Positions 43,501 through 55,099 of a stretch of 64,000 nucleotides of DNA are shown here, one piece after another. Positions within the stretch are counted from its first letter, which is position 1; every line of letters begins with the position of its first letter. The stretch spans positions 94,963,624 to 95,027,623 of the forward strand of contig CM049308.1 of the NCBI GenBank assembly GCA_026874595.1. Direction: 5' to 3'. Origin of the DNA: Sipunculus nudus (Eukaryota; Annelida; Sipuncula; Golfingiida; Sipunculidae). Position numbers and translations under genes: made by a program. The notes under the pieces were generated by a model. The model saw only the letters and a program-made list of their open reading frames with translations. It ran no database searches and was not told the DNA's origin.

Positions 43501-43770
43501 ATGACAGAAGCAGTTAGAATTATATGTAGCGGCGACAATGTTTTGTGTACTGGTCCTGTTTTATAAGAGTTATAGACTTAATTAAGCAGGGAATTTATGC
43601 TATTAGCTTATCATAACAGAATTTTGTCTTTAAAAAATTAGATACTCGAGTTACGGAGGGTTTTTCTCACATTTATAGACACAGATCATACAGAGGTTAG
43701 AATCCCAAGTGTATACATGGGGTGGTGACTATAAAAATACTCTTAGATGTATCTAACATTTTATAGTCAT
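40531..43770. other. No secure gene
   Basis: A minus-strand open frame at 41501-41761 contains CRQCVKKHSDK and might be an upstream part of the USP-like remnant, but no family is recognised. The rest is AT-rich. A slightly GC-richer block with a TATATATG motif (minus strand) is at 43100-43300. Confidence 0.35.
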
Positions 43771-43781
43771 CCTTGGTGGCT

Positions 43782-43858
43782 AGTCTTCTCGGCTCAGTCA
43801 GTATAGTGTGGAGGGTTCCTGATCCAGAGATCAAGGTTCCAACCCAGGCGACTTCTAA
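43782..43858 (+). mobile_element. tRNA-derived SINE head (tRNA-like pol III promoter)
   Basis: 'ctcggctcagtcagtatag' resembles a tRNA A box, and 'aaggttccaacccagg' resembles a B box (GGTTCNANNCC), about 45 bp apart as in a tRNA. The acceptor stem does not pair, so it is not a functional tRNA. Most likely the 5' part of a SINE. Confidence 0.5.
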
Positions 43859-43939
43859 TGAGTATGTTCACTGGTAATTCATGTTGGAATGGGTACAGAA
43901 GCAGATCAAGGGGGTCTGGACCCCCCCTCCTTTTTCATT

Positions 43940-46729
43940 CAACAGTACCCAAAGTGCTACCCTGTCCTGTAGTAGTACATTTGTACTACTACAGGACACT
44001 GGGCTGTACCAGTACAGGATACTGTGCTACCCCTTATCTGGCCAATCACAGGGCTTTATGTCTTACTGGGGGTATAGGAGCAGGGCTGCCTGGGCAATTA
44101 GTGTGTCTGGGGCTGGTGCCAGACCTCAAATGATGAGGACACAGTGGTCAGCTGATTATCTGCTTTGTTATAACTGTAGTATTAAGCTGACAACAACAAT
44201 GGTTATCTCTCTCTTACTCTCTCTCTCTCTCATTCTCTCTCTTATTTCCTTTCCCATTCTCTCTCACTCTCTTTTTCTCTCCCTTTTTCCCTCTTCCTCT
44301 CTCACTCTCTACCTCCTCGTTTTTTTTTCTCTCATCCTCTCTTTCCCATTCTCTCTCACTCTCTCTCTCTCCATCTATTGTTTTCTTTTTCTCTCTTTCT
44401 ATCTCCCTCTATATCTCTTTCTCACTTTTCCTTTTTCTCTCTCTTTTTTTAATTGTGCTCCTTTATCTATATTAACAGTATATGAAGATTGTATCTATTG
44501 TGCTACAATATCCATATTAATAGATACATATACCAGTAATATGTATATACAGAATAAATATATTTAAAATATGTAAATATATTTGTGGACATTCAGGCCT
44601 ACATGTTTTATTTTGTATTTATTGTGTATGTAAATAACTGTACATATCAAACACTGAAGTATTTTGTGTGGTGTAATGTGCTTGTCTGTGTAATGGAAAC
44701 ATATGTAAAGTTATTGGATTTGCAGAATAATGGAGTGGTTTTATTCCAAACCGATTGTGGATTCTTTAAATGGATACAAAATATGATGCTACACTTTATG
44801 CTTGATGTCATGCATGATTGGTGTAAAAATAATCGGTACAATTATTGCATCCCTATGTCTATATAGTAATACATCAATGGTTGTATAATAAAAGAGGTTA
44901 TTGCTTTCTTTATTTGAACATTCACAAGAGATTCTTATATGATACTTGTCTTAAATAATGAAAATGTTTAACTGGAATTTAGTACTAAAATTGCTATTTG
45001 ATCTTTATATATCCTTTTATTATATCTAATTATTAAAAAAAAACAACATATTTTTATCATATTTTTACTCATCTATTGTAGAAACAGTACATAGTATCTT
45101 AAACCTTTTATAGAATTCACTTGTACATATTCCCATATATCAAAATGAAAGCATGTTTAATTTTAATGCATCAGAAGCCTCTTGGAAGTCATCTGGAAGT
45201 GACAGATGATGCTCAAAATGCATGAATTCAGAAATCATACAGAGTGCACCGACCAGCAATGACACAGAAAGGGTCGTGCATTAACCAGGATTTTGCATTC
45301 AGGTTATATTTATGTGTTAAAATAATATCATAATGTATATAACTAACATGATGGTATATAAAATTTTGTATAATTATTTATATAATATTACAAAATAAAT
45401 TAAAAATGTTTAAATGTTATTGATGAAATATATAATATAATATATCCATACAAAATATCATTATTTTTATCAATGATGTAATTACTTATTTTCTTATAAC
45501 AAAATAGATTAATATTATATTCATATAAAATATTAAATATTATATAACACTTTATAAATATTATATAAAATGATTTATGAGGATGATGGCGTATAACTTA
45601 ATTTAGGTAAAGATTTTGATAAATTCCTTGGAGAGGGAAGAGGGCTGATGTCATTTATATTATTTAAATTAGGAAAAGGAGTGCTATTTTCACAAAGGTT
45701 GACTTGGCCTAATAACATTATCTACATTGCAGCAGAAGTATTTGAAAAAGAATGTCCACTATAGGTCATATTTATTATCATGCTTTTTACAAAGGAGTTA
45801 ACTGTTATTCAGTAATTACAGGTTACCCATACCCAAGAGTGGCACTAGCACAAATGATATGACAGTTTAACTATTTATTAAAAATTAATTGCAATTATTA
45901 GGCCAAATATAGATTAAATTAAAATATACTTATAGTATCATCTGGAAAGATTTTTTTCAAATAATATGATTGAAATAAATGATCATTAATAATACTATAA
46001 ATGTATTCATAAATGCATTCAAATACTTTCTTTTAAACTGTATTAGTATTTGTATTCATGTTCATGATAGATCAACTGAATATTTGTATTCATATTCAAA
46101 TACAGTTATAAAGTATTCACTCAGTTTCTCATTTTATACAGTTTCAGTCAAGGGTATACAAATTTCACAATTTAAATAACAATCATAAGTACCTGGTTTT
46201 ATGGCTTCAAGACTATAGGCTGAAATTAGGAAGTTAGTTAGAAGAGAGACCAGACAGCGATACTGTGTATGTACAAGTCGAATGGATATGTTATAAACAT
46301 TCATATGAAGAAATACTCTTCTGTGGATTACACTAAGTTTACACCATTACTCATTAACTATAAAATTTGTTTGTTATCTTTAATATTATAATATTAAAAT
46401 ATTATATCGGCTTCCGACTTCCCAGTTTGATCTATTGCCTGATTTGTGCACACAATAAAGGAGGTTCATGACTATTGTTGTTGTTATCTTAATACTACAG
46501 TTATAACAAAACAGATAATCAGCTGTGTATTCATCATTTGAGGTCTGGCACCAGCCCCAGACACACTAATTGCCCTTGTAGCCCTACTTCTCTTAGCCCC
46601 CAGTCAGGCATAAAGCCCTGTGATTGGCCAGATAAGGGGTAGCACAGTGGCCTGTACTGGTACAGCCCAGTGTCTTGTAGTAGTACAAATGTACTACTAC
46701 AGGACAGGGTAGCACTTCGGCCCCTACTC
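43940..46729. mobile_element. Non-autonomous DNA transposon with ~250-bp terminal inverted repeats
   Basis: 43940-44205 is an inverted copy of 46480-46729 (shared 'agtgctaccctgtcctgtag', 'ggccaatcacagggctttat', 'gataatcagctg/cagctgattatc'). Each arm contains a hairpin made of GTAGTAGTAC and GTACTACTAC separated by AAAT or ATTT. TTTTCATT borders both sides (43932-43939 and 46730-46737), an 8-bp duplication as made by hAT-type transposases. The interior holds a CT microsatellite and fragments of the AAGGGACCC family (45600-46150). A 93-codon frame at 44585-44866 is not a transposase. Confidence 0.8.
44207..44455. repeat. Interrupted CT microsatellite
   Basis: Pyrimidine-rich (CT)n with C/T substitutions inside the long-TIR element; the Leu/Ser-rich open frame here is an artefact. 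Confidence 0.9.
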
Positions 46730-47065
46730 TTTTCATTTGCCGCAACCTTTTATAAGGGGTTCAGACAAAATTTTGCCAACTGGACCCCCCCCTTTTCCTG
46801 GAACTGGGGACCTTTTTTTTAAGGGATTTCATTGGTCCTCCTGGGTTGTACCCCCACCCCCCGCCACCCTTTTCCTAAATCCTGGATCCGCCCCTGAGGT
46901 AAATGAATGTATGGACATCTGCTGAATATCTGCTGGAACACTAAGGAGTTTAAAATGAGGAAGTGAGAAGAAATACTTTATATTTATGTTCAAATATGCA
47001 GACCCTTGCTTCATTTATCCCGCTTTCCGGAAATTTAGCTAGTTACGGATTGCCTTCCGTTCAAC

Positions 47066-47722
47066 CACAGGCGCTTGAATCGCTATTTGTGTTGATCTTG
47101 GTTTAAATATTGTTCAATTTACCTTAACAACAATCCCCTACCGTTTAATGAGCTTTAAACCATGTTATATCGTTGGCCGATACTTGTTTATATAATAGAT
47201 ACACAAGGCCGGCATCCAAGTCTGCGGACGAGTCTGTATCCATTAAGCGACGAACAGACAGATTTATCCCAGATTATTATTTCCATCATTATCAACCAAT
47301 CAGGTGTTAGGTTCCAGGGGGGAATCCTTACTGCTGACCAAGATACATGGGGATTTCCTTGTTTGGGGTAACAGCTGCTCAATGGATGCAGACTAGTTAC
47401 AAATAAGAGCTCATTACACGTGGTACACTGTGTGTATTGGAATTGTTGATGCTTTTATAGAAAGAAGAACTGGCCATTTAACCACTGTAAGTTTCTTCCC
47501 TTGAAAATCTTTGAAATATTTGGGAATTTCCATTGATTTCTTGTTTCATCGCCTACCCGTCCGCAGACTTGGATGCCGGCCTTGTGTATCTATTATATAA
47601 ACAAGTACCGGCAAACGATATAACATGGTTTAAAGCTCATTAAACGGTAGGGGATTGTTGTTAAGGTATATTGAACACTATTTAAACCAAGATCAACAAA
47701 AATAGCGATTCAAGCGCCTGTG
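47066..47722. mobile_element. Foldback MITE, arms ~165 bp, 7-bp target duplication
   Basis: Left arm 47066-47232 ('cacaggcgcttgaatcgcta' ... 'ccaagtctgcggacg') pairs with right arm 47568-47722. GTTCAAC flanks both sides (47059-47065 and 47723-47729). The middle has no coding capacity. Confidence 0.85.
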
Positions 47723-47747
47723 GTTCAACTTACCAAGCTTAGCGTAC

Positions 47748-47835
47748 CTGCAGTCCTCTAATATCGCTCAGGTGTCAGAAGAATGTTGCCTTCGTTCACT
47801 TTTCCCTTGGAATAAAGTCGTTCCCGCCAAAATAG
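47748..47835 (-). other. MBIP: Candidate untranslated first exon and promoter of MBIP
   Basis: On the minus strand a CpG-bearing, ATG-free block containing GGCGGGAACG leads to a good donor GACTGCAG|GTACGC (exon end 47748). MBIP coding exon 1 begins with an acceptor and in-frame upstream stops, so an untranslated exon must exist upstream. This is the best candidate I see on that strand, about 11 kb away. Only RNA data can join the two. Confidence 0.38.
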
Positions 47836-48560
47836 ACTGGATTCTGCTCCCCAGTTTTTTTTTTTTTTTTTTTTTTTGGGGGGGGGGCACAATCAAACAT
47901 GCTGTGCAGATTTACCCACGCATAATTAGCCGTTTCAAACTTCTACCACTAGGCGGCGTGCATGTTGGCGAAGATCGCTTCAGTGTTAGAATGAGTATTT
48001 ATCTTAATTAATCAAAGTTTTTTCATCAAACTGTTACATTTAATGATGTCCTGAGTGGTTATTTACATGAAATGACCAGTAAGAGATCGTTACTAGCGAA
48101 AACAATTGAAGAATTCAACCCTTGTTCATGACGCCGCTTCATGTCAGAGTTGGCATGTCAGCATCAACAAGCTTCATTTCACTGATTAAAAACAGCCAAT
48201 CCCGGTCACATCAGGACAAAAAGTATAAATAATCGTATTCTACAAGTGTTGCCCTTCACACTAGTATATGTAAATAGGTTGCCCATTGTTATTTTTTAAT
48301 TATTTTTGTATGATTTATATAGCTTAACTAGGGTTTTGTCAATCATTAATTGTGCAGGGTACCAGTCTAGTCCTGCTATATCTACAGAGATTTAAGGGCT
48401 TTTTAGTTACATTTTCACATTTCATGTTCATTAAATTCAGGCTTTTCAATACTTATGCATATAAACACATCAGAGTATATATGTAATGGTATATACAGTA
48501 TTTTAATTCTTATATTATACTATATTATATTATTTTTTTATTATATTGTTATGAAATATT
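47836..48560. other. No recognisable gene
   Basis: A poly-T/poly-G run at 47855-47886, followed by AT-rich sequence. Confidence 0.4.
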
Positions 48561-48571
48561 AATGTATAATA

Positions 48572-48626
<55 letters not shown>

Positions 48627-48713
48627 TGCATATATATATATAATATGTAACTTTAATATGTCAAAAATAAAAAAATAACATACAATTTATATGTAAACAA
48701 TATATGTCTGTAA

Positions 48714-48764
<51 letters not shown>

Positions 48765-48894
48765 TTAAAAATCATATATAGATGTAAATGTGCTTTATGT
48801 TATTCAAAATTCAGTGTGTGTGTGTTGTGTGTAAACATACTTTGGTTCTATACAGACAAATTTTACAGTATGCAATCCCAGGCAATAACATGTC

Positions 48895-49647
48895 TGATCC
48901 ACTTGAGGGTGGTGGTTACATGGTGGCCAACCTCATTAGCAGCTAGTTAAAATAGCACCAAGTCTAGAGCTATGGCAGACATCAAAGTATCAATGAGGGG
49001 TCAGTCAGTCATGTATAATGTAACAACAGATGTCTGGGCAGGTAGGTGACCAGCTTTTGCTCTATGTTTGCTGCCTCATCATTAGGTCAATAATTGCCAA
49101 AACTGAAGATGGTTGTACACCACTCAGCTTTGTTAGGCCTGGTCAGTTTATAAATGTGAGATGAATCTCCAATCATGAGTGATATCTTCTGTGACTGAAG
49201 CAGCAACATCAACTTGAAAAGCAAGCATTGAAGCAATACTTGGCTGAAAATTCAACATGACCCTTACATAAGAAGAAAAAAAAGGTAAATGAATTTATTG
49301 TCTTATATAACTTTATTTGTATAATCAATTTTATGTTAATTATTTTCAAAAATAAAGATTACACATAATGTGGTCATATAAAATTATTTAATTATTATAT
49401 CTTTCATTTGTACACACATAATGAAATTCTAGGGTATTGTAGGATGATACTTAGATTATTTCAAATTCATTACATAAAATGATACTAAAAGATTTGACAT
49501 AAAACTTTTGGTATGAAGAACACTAATGTTTTTATGGGTTTTTAATAGGTGTAGGACTAAAGTACCCCTGGACAAAATGATTCTTTGGGAAAAAGCCACC
49601 TACCTTAATGAAAAAGAGGACAAAAGCCCCCCCCCCCCCCCCCGAAA

Positions 49648-49682
<35 letters not shown>

Positions 49683-50305
49683 ATGTTTTATACATTTTAC
49701 ATTTGTACATATGTGATGTCTTTAACTGCTTAATCCTAAACATTCTTGAAAATCAATTATGCTGAATATGTGTATATTTTGGGTTAGATATCCAAAAGCG
49801 GCATCAAATTTTACATCACATAGTTACATTAACAACAATAATAAAGTTATGAGAAAATTCAGCGTTATGTATTATTATCCGTGAAAATAATAATGTATAT
49901 TAGGTGTTGTTATTTATAATGTTGATATCAGGGGACTCATTAATTATGTAAATATACAATAATTTTTACTATGTTACTTGTGCAGTCTAACAGGTTTTTA
50001 TTTATGATAAAAAAGTTATACGTAAAAATGGATGATTATTTTACATTACAGGTAACCAATTTTAAAACAAGAAAAAGGAAAAAAACTTAAAAAAAACTGT
50101 ACCTGGAGTACCTTGTTCCAGGTACAGGTATTTTAATTCTGGGTATAGGTACAGGTACAAGGTACTTCCTACTCATGACCTGCAGGTACATATACTCTGA
50201 AATGTGTATCTAGGTACAGGTACAAGTACCTGGCCCCAACCCTAATAAATATATATTTATATATACACATATTTATATTGTATATATACATATATATATA
50301 TATAT

Positions 50306-50359
<54 letters not shown>

Positions 50360-50495
50360 TATAGTCGATGTGCAAAATCAGTGAATGTGATTCACTCAGG
50401 CATTTCACAAAATGACTAGCTCTAGACTTGGTGCTATTTTAACTAGCTGCTAATGAGGTTGGCCACCATGTTACCACCACCCTCAAGTGGATCAA
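48895..50495. mobile_element. Inverted repeat pair (78-bp arms), possible foldback element
   Basis: 48895-48972 ('gatccacttgagggtggtgg' ... 'accaagtctagagct') recurs inverted at 50417-50495 with very few differences. The 1.45 kb between is AT-rich and non-coding. It may be the ends of a non-autonomous element; no target duplication was identified. Confidence 0.6.
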
Positions 50496-51357
50496 ACATC
50501 CTAGAGCTGTAGAATGAGTTGTTGAGATTTGCATCTTAGTTGTAGGGTAAAACTGATCATTCATAAAATGCTCTATATTAACACTTATTGAATGTGCATA
50601 TTTCTATGTCAAAACAAGGGAAATCAACCTTAATGAATAGTGCAAGACAATAATTGTAAATATAACAAAGGTGACAGGAGTAATATTGGTTGTTTATTTT
50701 AATATAACACATTCAGCACTATATTCTGGTGTATGTGTGCTTGTTATGTGTGGGTGATCAAGTGTGTGACCATTTAAACTAGTGATCAGTATTTATCACT
50801 TCAATTATATAATACAGGTAAATACTCCTATTTAAATTTAAGTTTTTGATGCACTTCTGAAAACTTACAGAAAGAAAATATTTAAGCTGCATAACCAGAC
50901 AGCCCGCACATATTCCGAGCATGGAATCAACTGGGCCAGTGTTTGCATTTAATAACAAATGGATCCTGGAAACGCCTTAAAAGTTAAAACATATGTTAAG
51001 TATATGAATGGTATAAATAATTGATATAAAAACCTAGATTGATATAAATCAAACATATACATTTCAGCACACACACACCTTTATGTATTTACTCAAGTGT
51101 TACATAACTAAACCAGTTTAATTTAAGAGGTGATTTATAAATATAAAAAAAATAAATTATTAAAAATGCACAACATATTGGCACTCACACACACATGACA
51201 TATGAAATTTGTAAGATATTTAATAATCACACACACAAAACATATGTACACTCATGTGTATTTGGAAAATAATATTGGTTTAGCTGTATGAACCAATAAT
51301 CATTTTAAAATTATTTTACAATTTGCTTAAACCATTAGAAATGTCATTGAAATTATT

Positions 51358-51410
<53 letters not shown>

Positions 51411-51547
51411 AACAAATGAGGTACAAAAGTATCTAGTATTATTATTCTAATACAAATACTTAATAGGCCTACATATCTGAAAGTTAGCTAACATTATCAC
51501 TGGTACATATGGCCATGCATAAAAATTGAAACAATGTATACTTAAAT

Positions 51548-51682
51548 ATTTTCAAAACAAATACGCACGTATAACTGAACCTAATGGTGATTTCAGTCAA
51601 ATAGCTGATATTTGAATAAAGAAAAAAATAAAATATAATTATTATAAAGAATTATATCTCAAAATCACACATTATATATATA

Positions 51683-51726
<44 letters not shown>

Positions 51727-51933
51727 AAATTAAAATATTTGTATATGTGCACTGGAAAACACTTTTAATATAGCAATACATATATATAATTTGAAAGCAT
51801 TTTCAAAACAAATACGCACGTATAACTGAACCTAATGGTGATTTCAGTCAAATAGCTGATATTTGAATAAAGAAAAAAATAAAATATAATTATTATAAAG
51901 AATTATATCTCAAAATCACACATTATATATATA

Positions 51934-51977
<44 letters not shown>

Positions 51978-52049
51978 AAATTAAAATATTTGTATATGTG
52001 CACTGGAAAACACTTTTAATATAGCAATACATATATATAATTTGAAAGC
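51548..52049. repeat. Exact-looking tandem duplication, 2 x 251 bp
   Basis: 51548-51798 and 51799-52049 are the same sequence, including the long (AT)n run and 'gtgcactggaaaacactttt'. A recent duplication, or an assembly artefact at the AT run. Confidence 0.9.
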
Positions 52050-52065
52050 ATGTTTAATTTTTCAA

Positions 52066-52125
<60 letters not shown>

Positions 52126-52128
<3 letters not shown>

Positions 52129-52635
52129 TATTGATACAGGTGTAAATAAACTATGACAATAGATATAGAATTTTCCATATGATACACACAAAGATTATAT
52201 ACCTTAAACATTTTAAAAATATTTTCAAATTCAGTTGAAATTAGTTGTATTTTAAACATAATAAAATAATAAATAAACCCTAAAATAAAACTTATATTAT
52301 AACTTCTTATTAAAATCATTTGAAAAAGTATTTGAAAATATATGTTGTTAGGGTTTTGTGAGGCAATAAGAAGTGTATGAGGGCTTTAGGCCTTTTAATA
52401 TGGGTTAACTTGATGTGTCATGACAGCTAGTGATAAGCTCATGAGCAGGTTACAAGTCTATGAGTGATGTCATTTGTCCTTATCTCCTATTGGTTCTCTG
52501 CTGGGTCATGCCATATTCATGAGCTGATCATGTGATAGGCAAACAAATGCAGCCCCCATAGGAAAGTTTTGTATGTGGGGGGGGGGGGGGGGACATAAGG
52601 AGTGCCAGTTAAAAGTATTCCTCAATGTATACAGT
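52126..52635. other. No recognisable gene
   Basis: AT-rich, then a less AT-rich stretch at 52340-52570 ending in a 14-base G tract. Confidence 0.4.
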
Positions 52636-52639
52636 TAGT

Positions 52640-52812
52640 ATATTCCATTCGCAGATCGGGCCCCCCTCCCCCGGCCCTGCTCTCAACCAACGACCTTTTT
52701 TTTAGACAAATCTTATGCATGACAGGAGGGTTTTTGGGGTCGTGACAATTTTTATGCATGACACCCCTTGACCCCTCCCTGCAAAAAATCCTTGATCCGC
52801 GCCTGATATTCT
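52640..52812 (-). mobile_element. MITE-like element ending GGATCAAGG
   Basis: From 'gcagatcgggccccc' to 'aatccttgatccgcgcctg'. The composition (C/G tracts) and the GGATC-containing ends resemble the CAGARGCGGATC MITE at 6825, but most of the interior differs. Confidence 0.45.
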
Positions 52813-54857
52813 TCTGTACAGGACTGAAATTTAATAGACTACCCGGCCGGGGGCCCTCCCCATATACACCGTTACCCCATATAAAATTTACTTGTAAGTG
52901 CGTAGACTTACGTACACCTAAACACACGCACACACACCCTCACACATATTTATATGTATATGTCTACTATATCCCCCTCCAATTGATATTTAGCTTCGAC
53001 GCCAATCATATCAATAATTTCGTTGACAGAACATTTTACGGCACACAGATCGAGAAAATTCACTATTTAAATTCAGTAGAATTTGTCAATGTAAATTGGA
53101 AGATCTTTCTGACTTCAAACAATTGCTGAAATGTTGAATCAAGCGTTCTATACGATTGTTGCTTTAGTGCAGGACCTAATAAAAAAAAACAGCTTATGCT
53201 GAATAGGTTATAGGCTTAGTGGCGAAATGTCCTTAATAAATAGATAAATGAGTACATATTCATTACGAAAATAATATTTCGTTGTAGGATATTCCATATG
53301 CTCTAAATAGATAACCCCACCCCCACACTATAAGTGGGCTCATCCATGAGTGTCCTGATAATGAATTACATCCAGTTATGGGGTAGGGGAAAGGATTCAG
53401 TCACTATAGTTAGCGGGCCTGCGTGGAGGTCAGCCCTCCAGGGCCCGCAGGTAAGTCCCTTAGGGAATAGCTGGGGTCCCTACGTATATGTTTAAGGAAA
53501 TGAAGTTCGTGAAGCCAATGGTGAAGTTGAGTAACCGGTCACCCTTCAGATCTTTGAAGCGTACACCCGAAGCAAACTCTCCGTATCTATATTAAAGCGT
53601 ACACCTTATGCACTGACTGACAGTATACTGTTTTGGCATTTCAGTAATAATTAAGCATTCCAAATTCGGAAAGTTTATCTATTGGTGATGTTAAACTTAA
53701 ATTCCTGTGTTGTTTTCTATTATCTGTGGGGAAAAACCCTACACCCTAACTATAAAAAATATCATTACACTGCAGGATAACACATGCAATGTGATAACTT
53801 TTTTATTGTACACAAGAATTATGACTGACTTTAAACGCTCCTTGTAAGACTTTATTTGGTAAGTGACGATTTATTTTGTTTAAAAAACTGCACATATGAT
53901 CTAAATACTCACTTAAATATAATCCAACCACTTGTTATCGCATAAGGCAGCAGCTATACACAAAACATAGCTCTCTGATGGCGCAGCAGCCAGCAAGCCA
54001 CTTTTTACTCCACAAACAAATGGTAATTTCATTAGCTGTAAGTGTGCAAGGTATATGTTTAATGTTTCACATAACAATAAAATGTTTGCATAAACATCAT
54101 CCTCGTAGTAAAAATCATTCAGAGCTACATCAATTTAATTTTGGAATAAGTAATTATACATGTGAATTTTGCACAATTTTATTTTAGAACTAATGAAATT
54201 ATTTGTGCTTTTTTATATTAAATTTCGATTAATCAAGGATGGCATGCTTGAAATGATTTGACAAATATAGACAACAGTTGCTTGTAGGTAGCATATAATA
54301 ACTTTGGACGCTTAATAACATAACAGTACATTTATAAATATATTTTTATTTCAGTTTTGAATTAACTCATGTATATAAATATATATATATATATTTGTGA
54401 AATCAGCATTAGAAATTCATTAATTCAAAACTTGAACATGAAATAAATTCATATTATTGATCAATTTTCCCTGACATATATTTTGCATGATACTAAAAAT
54501 ACAAAAGTACTCTCTGTTATATTTTTTTCATAGATTTTATCCTATTTTCACAAAGGCACAGTGATGAAAACGGATTTCTATTGCTACTGCATCTGCCAAG
54601 AGAGACCATTTGTGTGGTCCAGTTGCCTAGCCGATAATCCTGCACGTCTGCATATACGCACGCAATAAAAAGTCTGAGGTATTTTACTTAAATTGTACCT
54701 AAATGTATGCCCAACTGTCTTCTGTAAACAGCCTTTTAATGAAATACTTGAAATTAATAAAAAATATTTTCAAATCTGGAAACTACCATTCAGTGTTGAA
54801 CAATAATTCTCATCTTTGGTTACGTGTCAAGGATTCCCGGTCAGTGGTTTGTAAAAT

Positions 54858-54919
<62 letters not shown>

Positions 54920-55095
54920 TCTTCTATATATAATTAATACGGAGTTGGTTTTTTTCTAGACCACGGTTTACCTGCTTCCGCTCTGATTTGACTCTCCAAA
55001 TTCGGCAGACGTATCAGTGGTCTTCTAGGACAACTTTGTTTTATTTAGAGGGATTATGCCCTATTAGCTGAATTATTAATAATGTTAATATTTCC
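52813..55095. other. No recognisable gene; (TAA)n microsatellite
   Basis: (AAT)n at 54857-54917. A less AT-rich patch at 53395-53475 contains a short hairpin-forming stretch ('gcgggcctgcg...gggcccgcag') but has no tRNA features. Confidence 0.45.
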
Positions 55096-55099
55096 CCAT

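Larger units (their letters stand above)
43896..46896 (-). mobile_element. MITE (CAGARGCGGATC family) split by a larger transposon
   Basis: 43896-43939 and 46730-46896 together form a copy of the 6825-7032 MITE in reverse orientation ('agatcaagggggtctggacc' ... 'cctaaatcctggatccgccc'). The 2.8-kb element at 43940-46729 interrupts it. GGTA borders both outer ends. Confidence 0.75.
48560..52125. repeat. Region dominated by (AT)n microsatellites
   Basis: (AT)n runs at about 48575-48622, 48718-48758, 49652-49677, 50296-50354, 51361-51401, 51676-51723, 51927-51975 and 52071-52121. A C tract of ~16 lies at 49626-49643. Open frames with poly-Ile/Tyr come from these runs. No gene is seen. Confidence 0.9.

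Noticed and set aside
43782-43858. Functional tRNA gene
   Set aside because: A-box and B-box like motifs are present but the acceptor stem does not pair; listed as a SINE head instead.
44585-44866. Transposase of the long-TIR element
   Set aside because: 93 codons with no catalytic motif; AT-rich chance frame.
53398-53470. Structured RNA from the GC-rich hairpin-like patch
   Set aside because: One short stem only; no tRNA boxes or known fold could be recognised.
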